Source: Schizosaccharomyces osmophilus (lineage: Eukaryota > Ascomycota > Schizosaccharomycetes > Schizosaccharomycetales > Schizosaccharomycetaceae). Taken from it: 64,000 bases of DNA. The position numbers and the translations under genes were made by a program. Location: contig NC_079240.1 in assembly GCF_027921745.1 (NCBI RefSeq), forward strand, positions 675,001 to 739,000, read 5' to 3'. Under the pieces are notes generated by a model that had not been told where the DNA came from, made no database searches, and was given only the letters and a program-made list of their open reading frames with translations. How positions within the stretch are numbered: position 1 is the stretch's first letter; each line of letters starts with the position of its first letter. Shown piece by piece: positions 20,264-30,294 of the stretch.

Positions 20264-21790
20264 CTAGACATTAAACGTTTGATCATCAAATATCTTCGAC
20301 CTATCTTCTGGAGGCCATTCCAGTCGCTTCCAGGTGCGAATGGTGCGTTCAGAGGGGTTTAATTCCCATATTCTGGCACGCCGAATGTATCCACCATGTC
20401 CGCCGTAGCCACCAAACCCAGAGCTTCCTGCCATACAGAATCTTACCTGATGTGTCTTGTGAATTCCACAAAAATCATTCACATGATCGTGACCAGCTAC
20501 AGCCAAAGGAATTTGCAATTCATTTAGCGTCTTTGCTGTCCCCGGATCACAGTAGGATGAGGAACATTTTTCTCGATACGACCCGACCATATCGTCCACT
20601 TCACAAAATTCTCTTAGTGGTATATGAAAGAAGACCATTTGAATGGGGTCGTTTTGAAATTCTGTCTTTCTTGATCGCAACCAAGCAAGTTGGTCTTTCT
20701 TAATCGCATCATACAGAGGACAAGCTCGACCATTCGTAGTTCCTGCATGTGAATCCAGTACATATATAGCAAATTTATCGGGACTTCGCAAAACATAATT
20801 CCCAACCCCAGAAATATTTCCCATTAAACCGATATTTCCAGGGACCTGGTGAACAATCTGAGCCATGTCGTCGTTAGCTAAATCTCCTAAACTATCATGA
20901 TTTCCATAAGTAACGGCGAAGGGTATTTCGTAATCTACCACAGGTGCTAGTGCTTTCATTAGAGACGTTTTCGAATCGTCCACCGCATCACCGGTAATTA
21001 AATCACCCGTAAAGAGGACCAAATCTGGAGATTCCCGTTTCAATAAGTCAGTAACAAAAGTTCGAGTAGTTGCGTCTGCCATACAGTCTGAAGGACGTTC
21101 TGGAGGATACGAATCTCGGCACTTTGTGAGTTCAGAAGAAATATGCAAGTCCGATAACTGCAAAATCTTTAATGTATCTTTCTGTTTATTAAATGGCACG
21201 TCTACGAAAGATGGTTCATTGTTCTTAAGACTCTCTATAGTTGAAACAAGGGGATATGAGCAATAACGTTGGGTCAGCAAAACTGGACGACCAAGATAAA
21301 GGAAATCTGATTGAACTGGAATCCATCCTCTTCGTAGTTCAGTGGCATCGGAGCCAAATAAGCCTTCCACATCACATACATCCCCATTTGGACCGTGCTG
21401 AATGTGGAGACCATAACTATTTCCTTTCGCCATTTGAGGATCAATAAATATATTCTCGACAGTCTTTGTTACCCCAGAAATATATCTAATAGGTCTTTTT
21501 ACAAAGACATATGCCCGTTTCCAAGGAAGCCATGATTGATACAAGTTTTTGCTAGAGCGATCCCATCGCCAGAATAAAAGTACAGGTCTGCAAAAGGGAG
21601 AGAATAACCCACATTCGACTATGCGAACATTCTCAATTGGTGTTTGAAGATAAGCTACCCTTGCATTGAAAGAGGTAGGCAATTGAGTCTTAACAAGCCA
21701 ATTATCAAGAATAAGTAGAAAAAGGTAAAGAATTACAGCATAAACCAAGTATAAACGAAGGAAATGACCCTTTCTTGCTAAAATCCTCAT
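20264..21790 (-). CDS. Calcineurin-like phosphoesterase, Dcr2-type, membrane anchored
   Basis: Start chosen at the ATG giving MRILARKGHFLRLYLVYAVI (21790); the frame is open a little further upstream but without ATG. 508 residues, single exon. A single N-terminal TM anchor (LYLVYAVILYLFLLILDNWL) precedes the metallophosphoesterase domain: LQLSDLHIS (D-x-H), LFTGDLITGD (GD), TYGNHDSLGD (GNHD), FFHIPL and GHDHVNDFCG (GHDH). All metal ligands are visible. Budding-yeast Dcr2 acts in cell-cycle start and in dephosphorylating the UPR sensor Ire1; the role here is inferred by family. By order it corresponds to S. pombe SPCC1020.05. Convergent with tal1. Confidence 0.9.
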   Translation of the reverse strand: MRILARKGHFLRLYLVYAVILYLFLLILDNWLVKTQLPTSFNARVAYLQTPIENVRIVECGLFSPFCRPVLLFWRWDRSSKNLYQSWLPWKRAYVFVKRPIRYISGVTKTVENIFIDPQMAKGNSYGLHIQHGPNGDVCDVEGLFGSDATELRRGWIPVQSDFLYLGRPVLLTQRYCSYPLVSTIESLKNNEPSFVDVPFNKQKDTLKILQLSDLHISSELTKCRDSYPPERPSDCMADATTRTFVTDLLKRESPDLVLFTGDLITGDAVDDSKTSLMKALAPVVDYEIPFAVTYGNHDSLGDLANDDMAQIVHQVPGNIGLMGNISGVGNYVLRSPDKFAIYVLDSHAGTTNGRACPLYDAIKKDQLAWLRSRKTEFQNDPIQMVFFHIPLREFCEVDDMVGSYREKCSSSYCDPGTAKTLNELQIPLAVAGHDHVNDFCGIHKTHQVRFCMAGSSGFGGYGGHGGYIRRARIWELNPSERTIRTWKRLEWPPEDRSKIFDDQTFNV

Positions 21791-22208
21791 ATCGGAAGAA
21801 AACACAACAAATATACTCTCAAGTAGGAACAGAAATTCGTCCTCTTTGCATACCCTACTGACCTAGTGGAGCCCTTTTAGTTACTCACGAAGCAGTCAGT
21901 ATGTATTCTGGAGTAATTGGAAATATAACAACAAATGCAAGCAATCGTAGACAACTCCATGCTTACTGGCATTTTGCAATAAACAATGAAATCATTAAGT
22001 GTTTGTTTACATTCGAAATTTTGAACGCAATATAGCGATTTTTTACGAGGCCTAGCGAAGCAACAGAAGGCTATTGTGAACTTCGTTGGATCGTCTCAAT
22101 GTACTGAAGCGCAATGTTACTTGCAAAGGAAACCGAGAATTTCTTCAAGACACCTCTGCTTCTGCCATTTCCTTTAATTTCGTAACCCTCATAAATAAAC
22201 AAGTCAAT
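21791..22208 (+). other. Divergent promoter region of the phosphatase gene and rpb6
   Basis: AT-rich; contains GTTTGTTTAC at about 22004-22013 (complement GTAAACAAAC), a fork-head (FLEX-like) site. No gene seen. Confidence 0.4.
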
Positions 22209-22780
22209 ATGTCTGACTACGAAGAAGAAGAAGGATTAGGTATGGATGGTGCCGTCATGGAAGAAGAAGTGGATGAATATCAAGTGGGAGACGAAAATGG
22301 CGAGCAACAAAATAATGGTGCAGGAGGAGAATCCACCACCATATTGTCAGAAGACGTTGCTACCAATCGTACTGGTGCTGCCTCCAAAGCCATAGAAAAA
22401 GAAAGACGTACCACAACACCTTACATGACTAAATATGAGCGTGCTCGTATCTTGGGTACCCGTGCCTTACAGATCAGGTAAGTATAGCAGCCAACACGGA
22501 AGAATGAAATAAAAAATATGAGTGAGGAGACCCGAAATATGAAGTTTTGAGCCATTTCGCTATGTTGGACCTGCGTTATTCTTTGTGTTTTCTGTATTCT
22601 CTTCAAAGACTAACAATAATGCTTAGTATGAATGCTCCTGTTCTAGTCGACTTGGAAGGCGAAACAGATCCATTGCAAATTGCCATGAAGGAACTTGCGC
22701 AAAAAAAGATTCCCCTTTTGGTCCGTCGGTATTTACCTGATGGAAGTTTTGAGGATTGGAGCGTTTCTGAGCTCATCTAA
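22209..22780 (+). CDS. rpb6: RNA polymerase I/II/III shared subunit Rpb6, two exons
   Basis: Exons 22209-22477 and 22627-22780; donor GTAAGT inside the Ser codon, acceptor GCTTAG; 140 residues. The acidic N-terminal tail ([14 protein letters not shown]...) is followed by the conserved core [20 protein letters not shown], then the junction to [20 protein letters not shown] and the C-terminal [18 protein letters not shown]. Rpb6 (RPABC2) holds the clamp base of all three nuclear RNA polymerases. The frame extends upstream of this ATG, but the MSDYEE start matches the family and fits an Rpb6 of about 140 aa. Confidence 0.95.
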
Positions 22781-23197
22781 TGGAATGTGTGGCTTCTAAT
22801 AAAGTTATTTAAGAAACAAAAAAGTTAAGATCAATAATATCGGTGGTTTTTGGATATCTCCTTTATCTCAGGAAAGAACGTCCTTGTATAATTTGAAAAT
22901 CATAAGATTGGAGTTGAGTGACCAGGCTCGAAACGTCAAAGTGTAAAAAAAAAGCTTAACATCTTTCTGTACAAATGGGGATGTCCATAGAACTTCCTCA
23001 ACTTGTTGGCAACTCGTTCTTTTTCCATAATTATACATTGTACTGCGATTGATATTTTACTTTGAATAGCAAAGTTTTGGAAGTTTTAGTAAAATCGTAA
23101 ATGGTGAGCATCATGACGGAACCTGTTTAAAGGAATAAGTTAGTAATTTAAATCAGTATTATACGAAAAACAAAAAAGAACGTGCTTGGCTCTATCT
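22781..23197. other. Convergent intergenic region rpb6/Mmt
   Basis: AT-rich 3' flanks with A-runs; nothing else recognised. Confidence 0.4.
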
Positions 23198-24531
23198 TTA
23201 GTGTTGGGGTTCATGATGCTCTGTTACGGGCCTCAATTTTTTCCAATCCTGGATCTGTTCTGATGTGGAAGAGAGGGGTGTAACAATACAACTTGACAAA
23301 GCGGGCATGGCGTCCAAAATGATATCTTCAGCCAATTTCACCAGCTTTGATGTCTCTTGGATTGTTAAATCTGGTGCCATTGACAAAATGACATGAATTG
23401 CATGTGTATTTCCCAAGGTCATAGCAACCTTGTGAGGAAAATCTGCTTTTTTCGATAGCACATCAACAACGGTTGTATGTAGATTTGTAGACGGGGCTTT
23501 ATCTAGCATTTGATGTAATGCTTTACTTGAAGAAGCAAAACCAGCTCGAAAGACAACTATACTGACTAAGCACCCAAAAAGAGGATCCAACCACGGAGCA
23601 TTCAATAAATATGCGCCGGAAAGTGCAGCAAGTGACGCTAGGCCAGTTAATGCATCTGCACGATGATGCCACGCATTGGCCATCAGCAGATTAGAACTCG
23701 TAGCTCTTGCAACTTCTTTTGCTAGAATCATAAAGTTAGCATCTTCCATAATTACAGGACCTTATAAATAAATACTTACTTCTTTGAAATAACCACTCCT
23801 TTAAAACAATGCTTCCAAACGCTATTCCCATTGCCATGAAAGGATGATGCAAAATCAACTCAGAGTAATCATGTGAATGTCCTAAATGGGCATTTGTAGC
23901 TGCTGCATCTACGGAATTGTGCGTAGTTGAACCTTGCAAAAATATCGTATACAATCGACTGAAGGAAGAATTTGCAATCCCTACTGACACGGCAAGAAGC
24001 AAGCCAGAAACGCTAAATGTACCCAACGTTTCCCACTTCCCATAGCCTGTTGGATAATCTCGAGTAGGTTTTTTGTTACAAATTTTCAAAGTAAACAAGG
24101 TTACCAGATCGGAAATCATATCTCCTAACTGATGAGCAGCATCAGCAAGTAAAATGTTCGATTGCAGAGCCAATCCACCGGTCCCTTTAGCAGCCATTAA
24201 TGCAATGTTACTATATCTGAAATTTAATTAGCATGCCGCTAATTTTATTTAGCTGATGTCTTGTTCGCTAAAAATATATAAAGAACACTTACAGACCCCA
24301 CCAGGTCATTCGTACTTCTGGTGTTTGCTTTTTTTGTTTTAATGCTTTGACGAATTCAACATAATTCTTGTCATCTTCATGAGTATGTTTGTGGGTATGA
24401 GGATAAAGGCCGTGTTGGCGACAAAATAACCAAGGACGGTATGTAGAAGAAGGGTATTTCCGCAAAGAATTGCGCTTTGAAGTCTCAAAACAACCTCTAA
24501 AAGCAAACGTCTTCGTTGAGCGTGGTAACAT
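23198..24531 (-). CDS. Cation diffusion facilitator, mitochondrial Mmt1/2-type metal transporter, three exons
   Basis: Exons 24531-24293, 24216-23780 and 23721-23198 give 399 residues. The N-terminus is basic and Ser-rich without acids (mitochondrial targeting-like), then a His-rich loop (HTHKHTHEDD). CDF core: NSILLADAAHQLGD region (NILLADAAHQLGDMISDLVT, metal-site DxxxD in TM2), MANAWHHRADALTG (HxxxD in TM5), with about six TM segments. A C-terminal cytoplasmic CDF domain runs from TTVVDVLSKKADFP to the end. Mmt1/2 proteins export iron from mitochondria. The exon-2 acceptor is ambiguous: TTTCAG and ATATAG lie six bases apart and both keep frame; I chose TTTCAG because it gives GLYSNIALMA. 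By order it matches S. pombe SPCC1020.03. Confidence 0.9.
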
Positions 24532-25302
24532 CAGAAATTCAATTGCTGGAATACAAACTCTGAAAAATTCTGGTTTATATATGGTTTATTGTAGCGAAAT
24601 ATCATAGATAGGTCTGCCTTTCTTCCTTTCGTTTCGATGCCTTGACACACAGGCAGCAGTTAGAATTCTTTCTTGAGGAGGTTATGCAAATAAAGAACTG
24701 AAGAATAGAAAAAAGTCAGTAGATTGACTTATTTTAACAGTTACGTAAAAAAAAAGCACGTCAGTATCTATACAGACTTTGAAGACTGAAAGATATGTTT
24801 AAAAAAGTTACAGAAGAGGATAGACCATTACAAGTTCCAAACGATCTTTTATATCCCGACTCCTGACAGTTCGAAGGAGGCTATTTTCACTTTAAAGCAG
24901 TTGTAGATCAATTTCGGTTTAGCCTCTTCGAACCTTCATGATTTACTTGCACAATTTTATCTGATCATAACTCTAGATATAATTTCCTACTTGTATTTTA
25001 CATATGTTAATTTCGAGTAATCAATACTGTGAATTTAGTTTATCTATGAAGTTACAAATCAATAATATGCAAAACCAAACTCAGTGCATCCAATGACCGC
25101 GAAAGTATACTTTGTAGTAAAAAATTTGAAACCAAAATAAAGTAACTAAAAACAAACACATAACCCATTATTATTAAATATATAAACGTTTTAGTATACA
25201 CGAGAGTTTTAAGCATTTCCACTAGGCATTAAAGGGCAATGAAAGCGTTTATAATAAACTGACACCCTAAACACAAAAAACTGATTATGTAAACTCATTC
25301 CA
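24532..25302 (-). other. Intergenic region Mmt-spc7
   Basis: Mmt promoter and spc7 3' flank, AT-rich. T/A tracts at 24740-24750 and 25120-25180. No gene seen. Confidence 0.4.
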
Positions 25303-28300
25303 CTAGTGGTAAATGCTCAAAACCTCAAAACATGCAAAAGAATATGCATTTATAGACACTGAATGTAGCTTTTCCAAAAGAACTTTCAAAATTTCCGGTT
25401 CTTGATTTAAACCGTCATCATAAACGGAATGAACCCTTACGGACGTTGCTTCATATACATAAACTGCTCCGTTTTGCTTCATTAAAGCTGATTCAGGAAT
25501 GCTAAACTCTATTAAAAGCTTCAATGCTCTAGAGTGAAGGTACATCTCCAGTCGAATTACGATACACTGTTTTTCCCGATTAAATGACACATAAGGCCAA
25601 TACAATTTCAACCGTTCAAAATCCAGCAATAGTTCCTGTAACTGATTCCAATAAGCAGCAATCTTGTCCATTTCCGGTTTTAACAACTTGATGTTTTTCT
25701 TTATGAGTTTACTTTTGTTGCTGTGAAATATCTCAGCTATAATATCAAACACACCAGACACAGTCCAAGGTCGCTTTGCTATTTCAGCTTTCACGTTCAG
25801 ATCTAGTCCTTGTTGGTGCACTTGAAGCAAAACGAAAACATGAAAAGGTTGCAACGAATGATTCCAAATTAGTTTCATTTGATTAGGTCGGATAGAAAGT
25901 ATGGTCCAGCCAAGTTTCCGCTGTAACTCTGACATTTGCTGCTGGTATTCTGTAATTTCATCATATTCAAAATCCTGATTCGCATTATAAAATTCCCTTT
26001 CTTCCTCACACCGTAATTCCAAATCTTTGCATCGATTACTTAGATCGTCCATCTCTTTTTCTAAGTTCTTCTTTTTAGTTTGCCTTTCAACCAGTATTTC
26101 CTTTTTCAGCTTTAGCTCCCTTTGCAAGTCTTCAAATTTACTTTGAGTTCGGAAAACCAATTCTTTGTTATAGTGTCCAAACAATTCCTTTCTCTTCCTC
26201 AACGCTTCAACCTTTGTTGATACCGTAGACAGACTCGTACGCAACTCTTCAAAAAATGGAAAAAGTTTGGATGAGGTTTCCGAAACCTGTATCAAGTTTT
26301 TTCTAAGCTTCAAATGGTTCTCATTAAGTTCCTGCTTAATTCCTTGCATTAGAGCCTCCCGCCATTCGTACCAATAACCTTGCGCTTGTAAACGCGAAAA
26401 AGTTTTGATTATCCGAAACTGTGAATTCATTAACGCTTTCATCTCACTGGATGCTTTTCTATATTCGTAAAATAGCAACGGATTATTCTTATAAGCATCT
26501 TCAGCCATCTTTGCTACAAAGTCCTTTCCCTCGATGATATATTCTTCCAATTTCTGACAACTAAACCTGTACAATTCGAGTATTGGAAATTGCAAATAGT
26601 AAGATTCCAGAAGTTGAGCTGTCGTTAATTGAGGACTCTCAAGTGGACCTGAAATAATCGTCTCACGCCTTTTCGAACTCGTTATATTATCCAAAAACTC
26701 GATTTCAGTCATATCCAAAAATTCGTCCAACGTTAAAGCTGGTAAAACAGGGTCAAATGAGGATGAAGAAGTCTCCTGGTCCGCTTCTATCTTTTGCTTT
26801 TCTTCTCCGGTAGGTACAGCTTCATTTACGATATCCGGCAAATCAGTAGCATGTAGGGCACTTTCTTCATTCATAATATTTACGTCCATTGAAGAACCCA
26901 GTTCCTGTGTTCCTTCTAAGGTAAATGGTTGCAATTTGATTGCTATTGGAGATATGAAGGAATCTTTTTCCATTTCTTGAAATTTGCTATTGGCAAAATA
27001 ACCAGAAGATGAAGATTCTGGTGCTGGAGACGCATACGAAGAAGCAGGTTGCACCTCACGCCTTAAAGGACTTGCAGATGCAGGCTTTATGATTTCATGC
27101 CAATTATTAGTTGAGTCATTTTTTCGGGGTGAAGCATTTGATACAGAATTTTGTTCTAATGTAGGCGAAAACGAAACAAAGTCCAAATCATTCAAAGTAG
27201 ATATAGATTTCCTAGCATTTCGAATCGTTGATAATCGTTGTTTGCGCCTTGTATCCATATCCATAGTGGATGTACTAAACCTTTGTTTACGACGAGAACT
27301 TTTTGTTGCACTCCGATCCAACCTACTAATCGGCGAAGGTGATGACAGGGCAGCTTTCTTTTTCGGGGAATGAATTTCAGATCTACTGGGCGTTTTGACA
27401 TGAACGTTACCATTCAATAGTTTTGACTTCTTGTGGGGAGGAGTTTCTTCATAAGTTGTAGGGGCATCTTTGGGAGAAGGAAACCTCTGTATTGGTAAAG
27501 TAAGATCCATCCCCGTTTCCTCTTGGTGTTCTGGTAAATTATTATTTTCGTTCATTTGGGAAAATGGAAGACTAATTACACCAGTCACATCCATAGGTTC
27601 TTCATTATCATTCAACTGGTTTTTTGAGGGTGAAACTCCGTCAAATGCGTTCGTTACATTCATTTCATCTTCTTCAGCATCAAGAAATTCATTGTTTCTT
27701 AATTCTTGAAAATCTGGCTGGGTCTCGCTTTGATGAACGGTATGAACAGGTGAAGCAACAGAATGAATAGTTTGAGTAATATCCATAGCTTCCTCTTCAG
27801 AAGAAGGGGGAGGTGAAAGCTGTTTCTCTGGAATTGTTGTTGTAAGATCCATATCAGTCGGGTTTTGTGAAGGGGAATCAGAGATATTCATAGCAGTTGG
27901 AGGACCTATGGATGGTTTATTATCTTTGCTAGGCGCACCACCAAGAGTACCAGTTACGGATACTTTATGAGCTGGACGAATTGGTGATATGTGAGAGGAA
28001 GTAAGCTCCATGCTAATGTCCATCTGATTTGAGAAGTCTTCGGGGGCAGTAGGTGGTATATCAATTGATCGAGTGAGCATCATGTCTTGTTCTTCCTCAA
28101 TCCCTCGATCCAGCGAGGGAATTGACTTCGGTTCAGAAGCACGATGGTAAGAAAGCGGAAAATCATCAGTATGCTCAAATTGTCGGAAAGGAGTTTGCTC
28201 GGTTGAGCTGGTACCCTTAAGAGACTCAATGCCAGAAATGTAAGAGTTATCATCGTGAAATCGCATGGTGACATCCATGCTCATTTCAGCTTCCTGTTCT

Positions 28301-29043
28301 TCACTATTACGTGCCTTGCTTGACTTTATTGGAGGGCTTTCCGACACATCAGAAGAAGCTATTTGGGAGGCATATGGATAATTAGTTGCGATAGGAGAAG
28401 GGTTTGGCAAAGTAGAAATAGGGTTGATAGAAGGAGGTGAATTCGTGACATCCATATCACTGTTTGTCTCATTCTCTTGCAGATCGGGAGGAGGTGAATT
28501 ATGGCGAGCATTGGACAAAATAGGTTCAGTTGTTGCTTCAGAGCTATTTGATTCGCTTCCAGTTTCAGATGATTCTTTAGGAACTGCATTTCCTTGTTCT
28601 TCGGCGGGGACGCTCGGCGCTATGGTAGCAGACGGAGGAGAGTCGGACGAGAAACGCGATCGATCTGATTCATTTTGATACCACCTTACGCGAGCATGGC
28701 TCGCAAAAGATACACGACTTCTTCGACCTTTTGAACGAGATGCTGGTTCCTTCTCCTGTGGAGCAGTCATTTGTTTGGACGCAAACATTATGCTATTAGG
28801 GATACCAATGACGGTATTATTCAGTGCCTCAAAATCATCGTTGTAAGTACGTTCATCTTTGGTATCAGGATCAAGTCCAAAGGAAGAATATCGTTTAAGA
28901 ATCCCTTTTCCCGGATTGGCGCGTTCTCTGAATTCTTCCACAGCGTGTGACCCTCCCAATGAATATGAACGTTTCCTTGTTTTTTTCTTTTCATATAAAT
29001 CATCAGTAGCCGCAATACTATTACGGCGAGGCGATGTTGACAT
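25303..29043 (-). CDS. spc7: KNL1-family kinetochore scaffold Spc7
   Basis: Single exon, 1246 residues from the ATG at 29043 (MSTSPRRNSIAATDD). Spc7/KNL1 links the Mis12 and Ndc80 complexes and recruits Bub1-Bub3 and PP1 to kinetochores. PP1 docking motifs are both present: a SILK-like GILK at residues 47-50 and RVSF at 110-113. The disordered N-terminal half carries a MELT array: MDVT 197, MDVT 256, MDIS/MELT 341-348, MNIS 385, MDLT 398, MDIT 420, MNVT 461, MDVT 484 and MDLT 512, each an Mph1/Mps1 target in the family. The C-terminal third has a long coiled coil (about residues 900-1060; e.g. KEILVERQTKKKNLEKEMDD) and then the tandem RWD domain that binds Mis12. The gene is divergent from pma2, as in S. 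pombe. Confidence 0.95.
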   Translation of the reverse strand: MSTSPRRNSIAATDDLYEKKKTRKRSYSLGGSHAVEEFRERANPGKGILKRYSSFGLDPDTKDERTYNDDFEALNNTVIGIPNSIMFASKQMTAPQEKEPASRSKGRRSRVSFASHARVRWYQNESDRSRFSSDSPPSATIAPSVPAEEQGNAVPKESSETGSESNSSEATTEPILSNARHNSPPPDLQENETNSDMDVTNSPPSINPISTLPNPSPIATNYPYASQIASSDVSESPPIKSSKARNSEEQEAEMSMDVTMRFHDDNSYISGIESLKGTSSTEQTPFRQFEHTDDFPLSYHRASEPKSIPSLDRGIEEEQDMMLTRSIDIPPTAPEDFSNQMDISMELTSSHISPIRPAHKVSVTGTLGGAPSKDNKPSIGPPTAMNISDSPSQNPTDMDLTTTIPEKQLSPPPSSEEEAMDITQTIHSVASPVHTVHQSETQPDFQELRNNEFLDAEEDEMNVTNAFDGVSPSKNQLNDNEEPMDVTGVISLPFSQMNENNNLPEHQEETGMDLTLPIQRFPSPKDAPTTYEETPPHKKSKLLNGNVHVKTPSRSEIHSPKKKAALSSPSPISRLDRSATKSSRRKQRFSTSTMDMDTRRKQRLSTIRNARKSISTLNDLDFVSFSPTLEQNSVSNASPRKNDSTNNWHEIIKPASASPLRREVQPASSYASPAPESSSSGYFANSKFQEMEKDSFISPIAIKLQPFTLEGTQELGSSMDVNIMNEESALHATDLPDIVNEAVPTGEEKQKIEADQETSSSSFDPVLPALTLDEFLDMTEIEFLDNITSSKRRETIISGPLESPQLTTAQLLESYYLQFPILELYRFSCQKLEEYIIEGKDFVAKMAEDAYKNNPLLFYEYRKASSEMKALMNSQFRIIKTFSRLQAQGYWYEWREALMQGIKQELNENHLKLRKNLIQVSETSSKLFPFFEELRTSLSTVSTKVEALRKRKELFGHYNKELVFRTQSKFEDLQRELKLKKEILVERQTKKKNLEKEMDDLSNRCKDLELRCEEEREFYNANQDFEYDEITEYQQQMSELQRKLGWTILSIRPNQMKLIWNHSLQPFHVFVLLQVHQQGLDLNVKAEIAKRPWTVSGVFDIIAEIFHSNKSKLIKKNIKLLKPEMDKIAAYWNQLQELLLDFERLKLYWPYVSFNREKQCIVIRLEMYLHSRALKLLIEFSIPESALMKQNGAVYVYEATSVRVHSVYDDGLNQEPEILKVLLEKLHSVSINAYSFACFEVLSIYH

Positions 29044-30294
29044 CGTCAATGAAAACAATACGTTTCCAAGTATAACTTGGTTGTGTTTAGGTTTCAACTA
29101 CCTAATTACCAAACTCGAATGAAGTGTGCAATATTATGTAGCACACAAATAAAATCTTTATTACGTACTCTAACCAAGCTACACAATTCAAGTTCAATGC
29201 TTCGTCTAGCTAATCTAAAGAAGTATGATGATTCCTGAGGATGCAATGGGTTTATTAAGCTAAAAAAAGCTAACGATACAAAGTGTTCATAACGCTTTCA
29301 CATCTTTGTTTAAAAAGAAAATGTAATAGCCAAAAACCTGTATCGTTGGTAAAAGCTACTTGCTCTGTCAAAATCTACAAACATGCTTGGGTGAATTATC
29401 AGATCGTTAGATGACTAGTAGTTTACTATATTGATTTAGATTCATGAAAAGTAAAGGACGAAACACTCATTGAGGTGCTTTAAACGGCACCAGTTCTTTC
29501 ATTAACAAATACATACAAAAACAGAAGAAGTGTTTGCTAGGAAAATCTTCTTGCTATTTTTGTTTTTTATCATTCTTTTCCCTCTTCCTTGTATTATTTG
29601 GAGCCAATGAGTGCGTATGTATATATCTTTTGAAGAATTCACATTTCACATTTCTTAGCTTAAATATAGTGTTCCTATCAAACATCTTTATTAAGGATAC
29701 AATTACTACATTGTAGCAGACCCATAACAACAGTGTTTATATTGCGCTGTTTACGTTTGCTTTCCTTCATTTTGTAAACAAACATACTTTATTTCAGCAA
29801 GATATAACTGAACGGCGGGTCTACCCAAATTGACTTCTTAATAAAAGAGGAAATATACCTGTCATATAAAGCTTTATCTCCTAACAATGTTCAGACCTAT
29901 ACCAATAAATGTTGCACACGAAATGCATCGGTCATGACTTATGAGGAAAGCGTTACGTTACTGACGAGAAGGTTTCCTAAAATATGGTGTCAAGGTCTAG
30001 TCATTGTTGAAATGAAGCAAGAAAACAGTCTTGAAGACAATTTTCCACGTAATGCGTTCTAAATAGCATGGTTTTGTCGTTAAAGGTTCGTAAAACAGTC
30101 AAGTTCTAAGCCCTAGACCGTTCTTTTCTTGTAGCAATAATTTAATATAAAAGAAGTACCTCCTGCCCTCTTTTGGTAAGCGCTCATTTGCCCTACTCTC
30201 ATTTGTCAAACATACTTGCATCGAAAGGCACACTCTTTTGAACACCTAGTCTTTCTTTTTTTTATTTCTATCTGTAAAGTCGTCTTTTGACAAC
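29044..30294. other. Divergent promoter region spc7/pma2
   Basis: 1.25 kb, AT-rich. It contains the pma2 TATA-like box (30146) and a long T-rich leader before the pma2 ATG. No coding sequence or RNA gene recognised. Confidence 0.45.
30146..30153 (+). promoter_or_regulatory. TATA-like box of pma2
   Basis: TATAAAAG lies 149 bases before the pma2 ATG in a T/A-rich promoter; spacing is usual for fission yeast. Confidence 0.5.
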
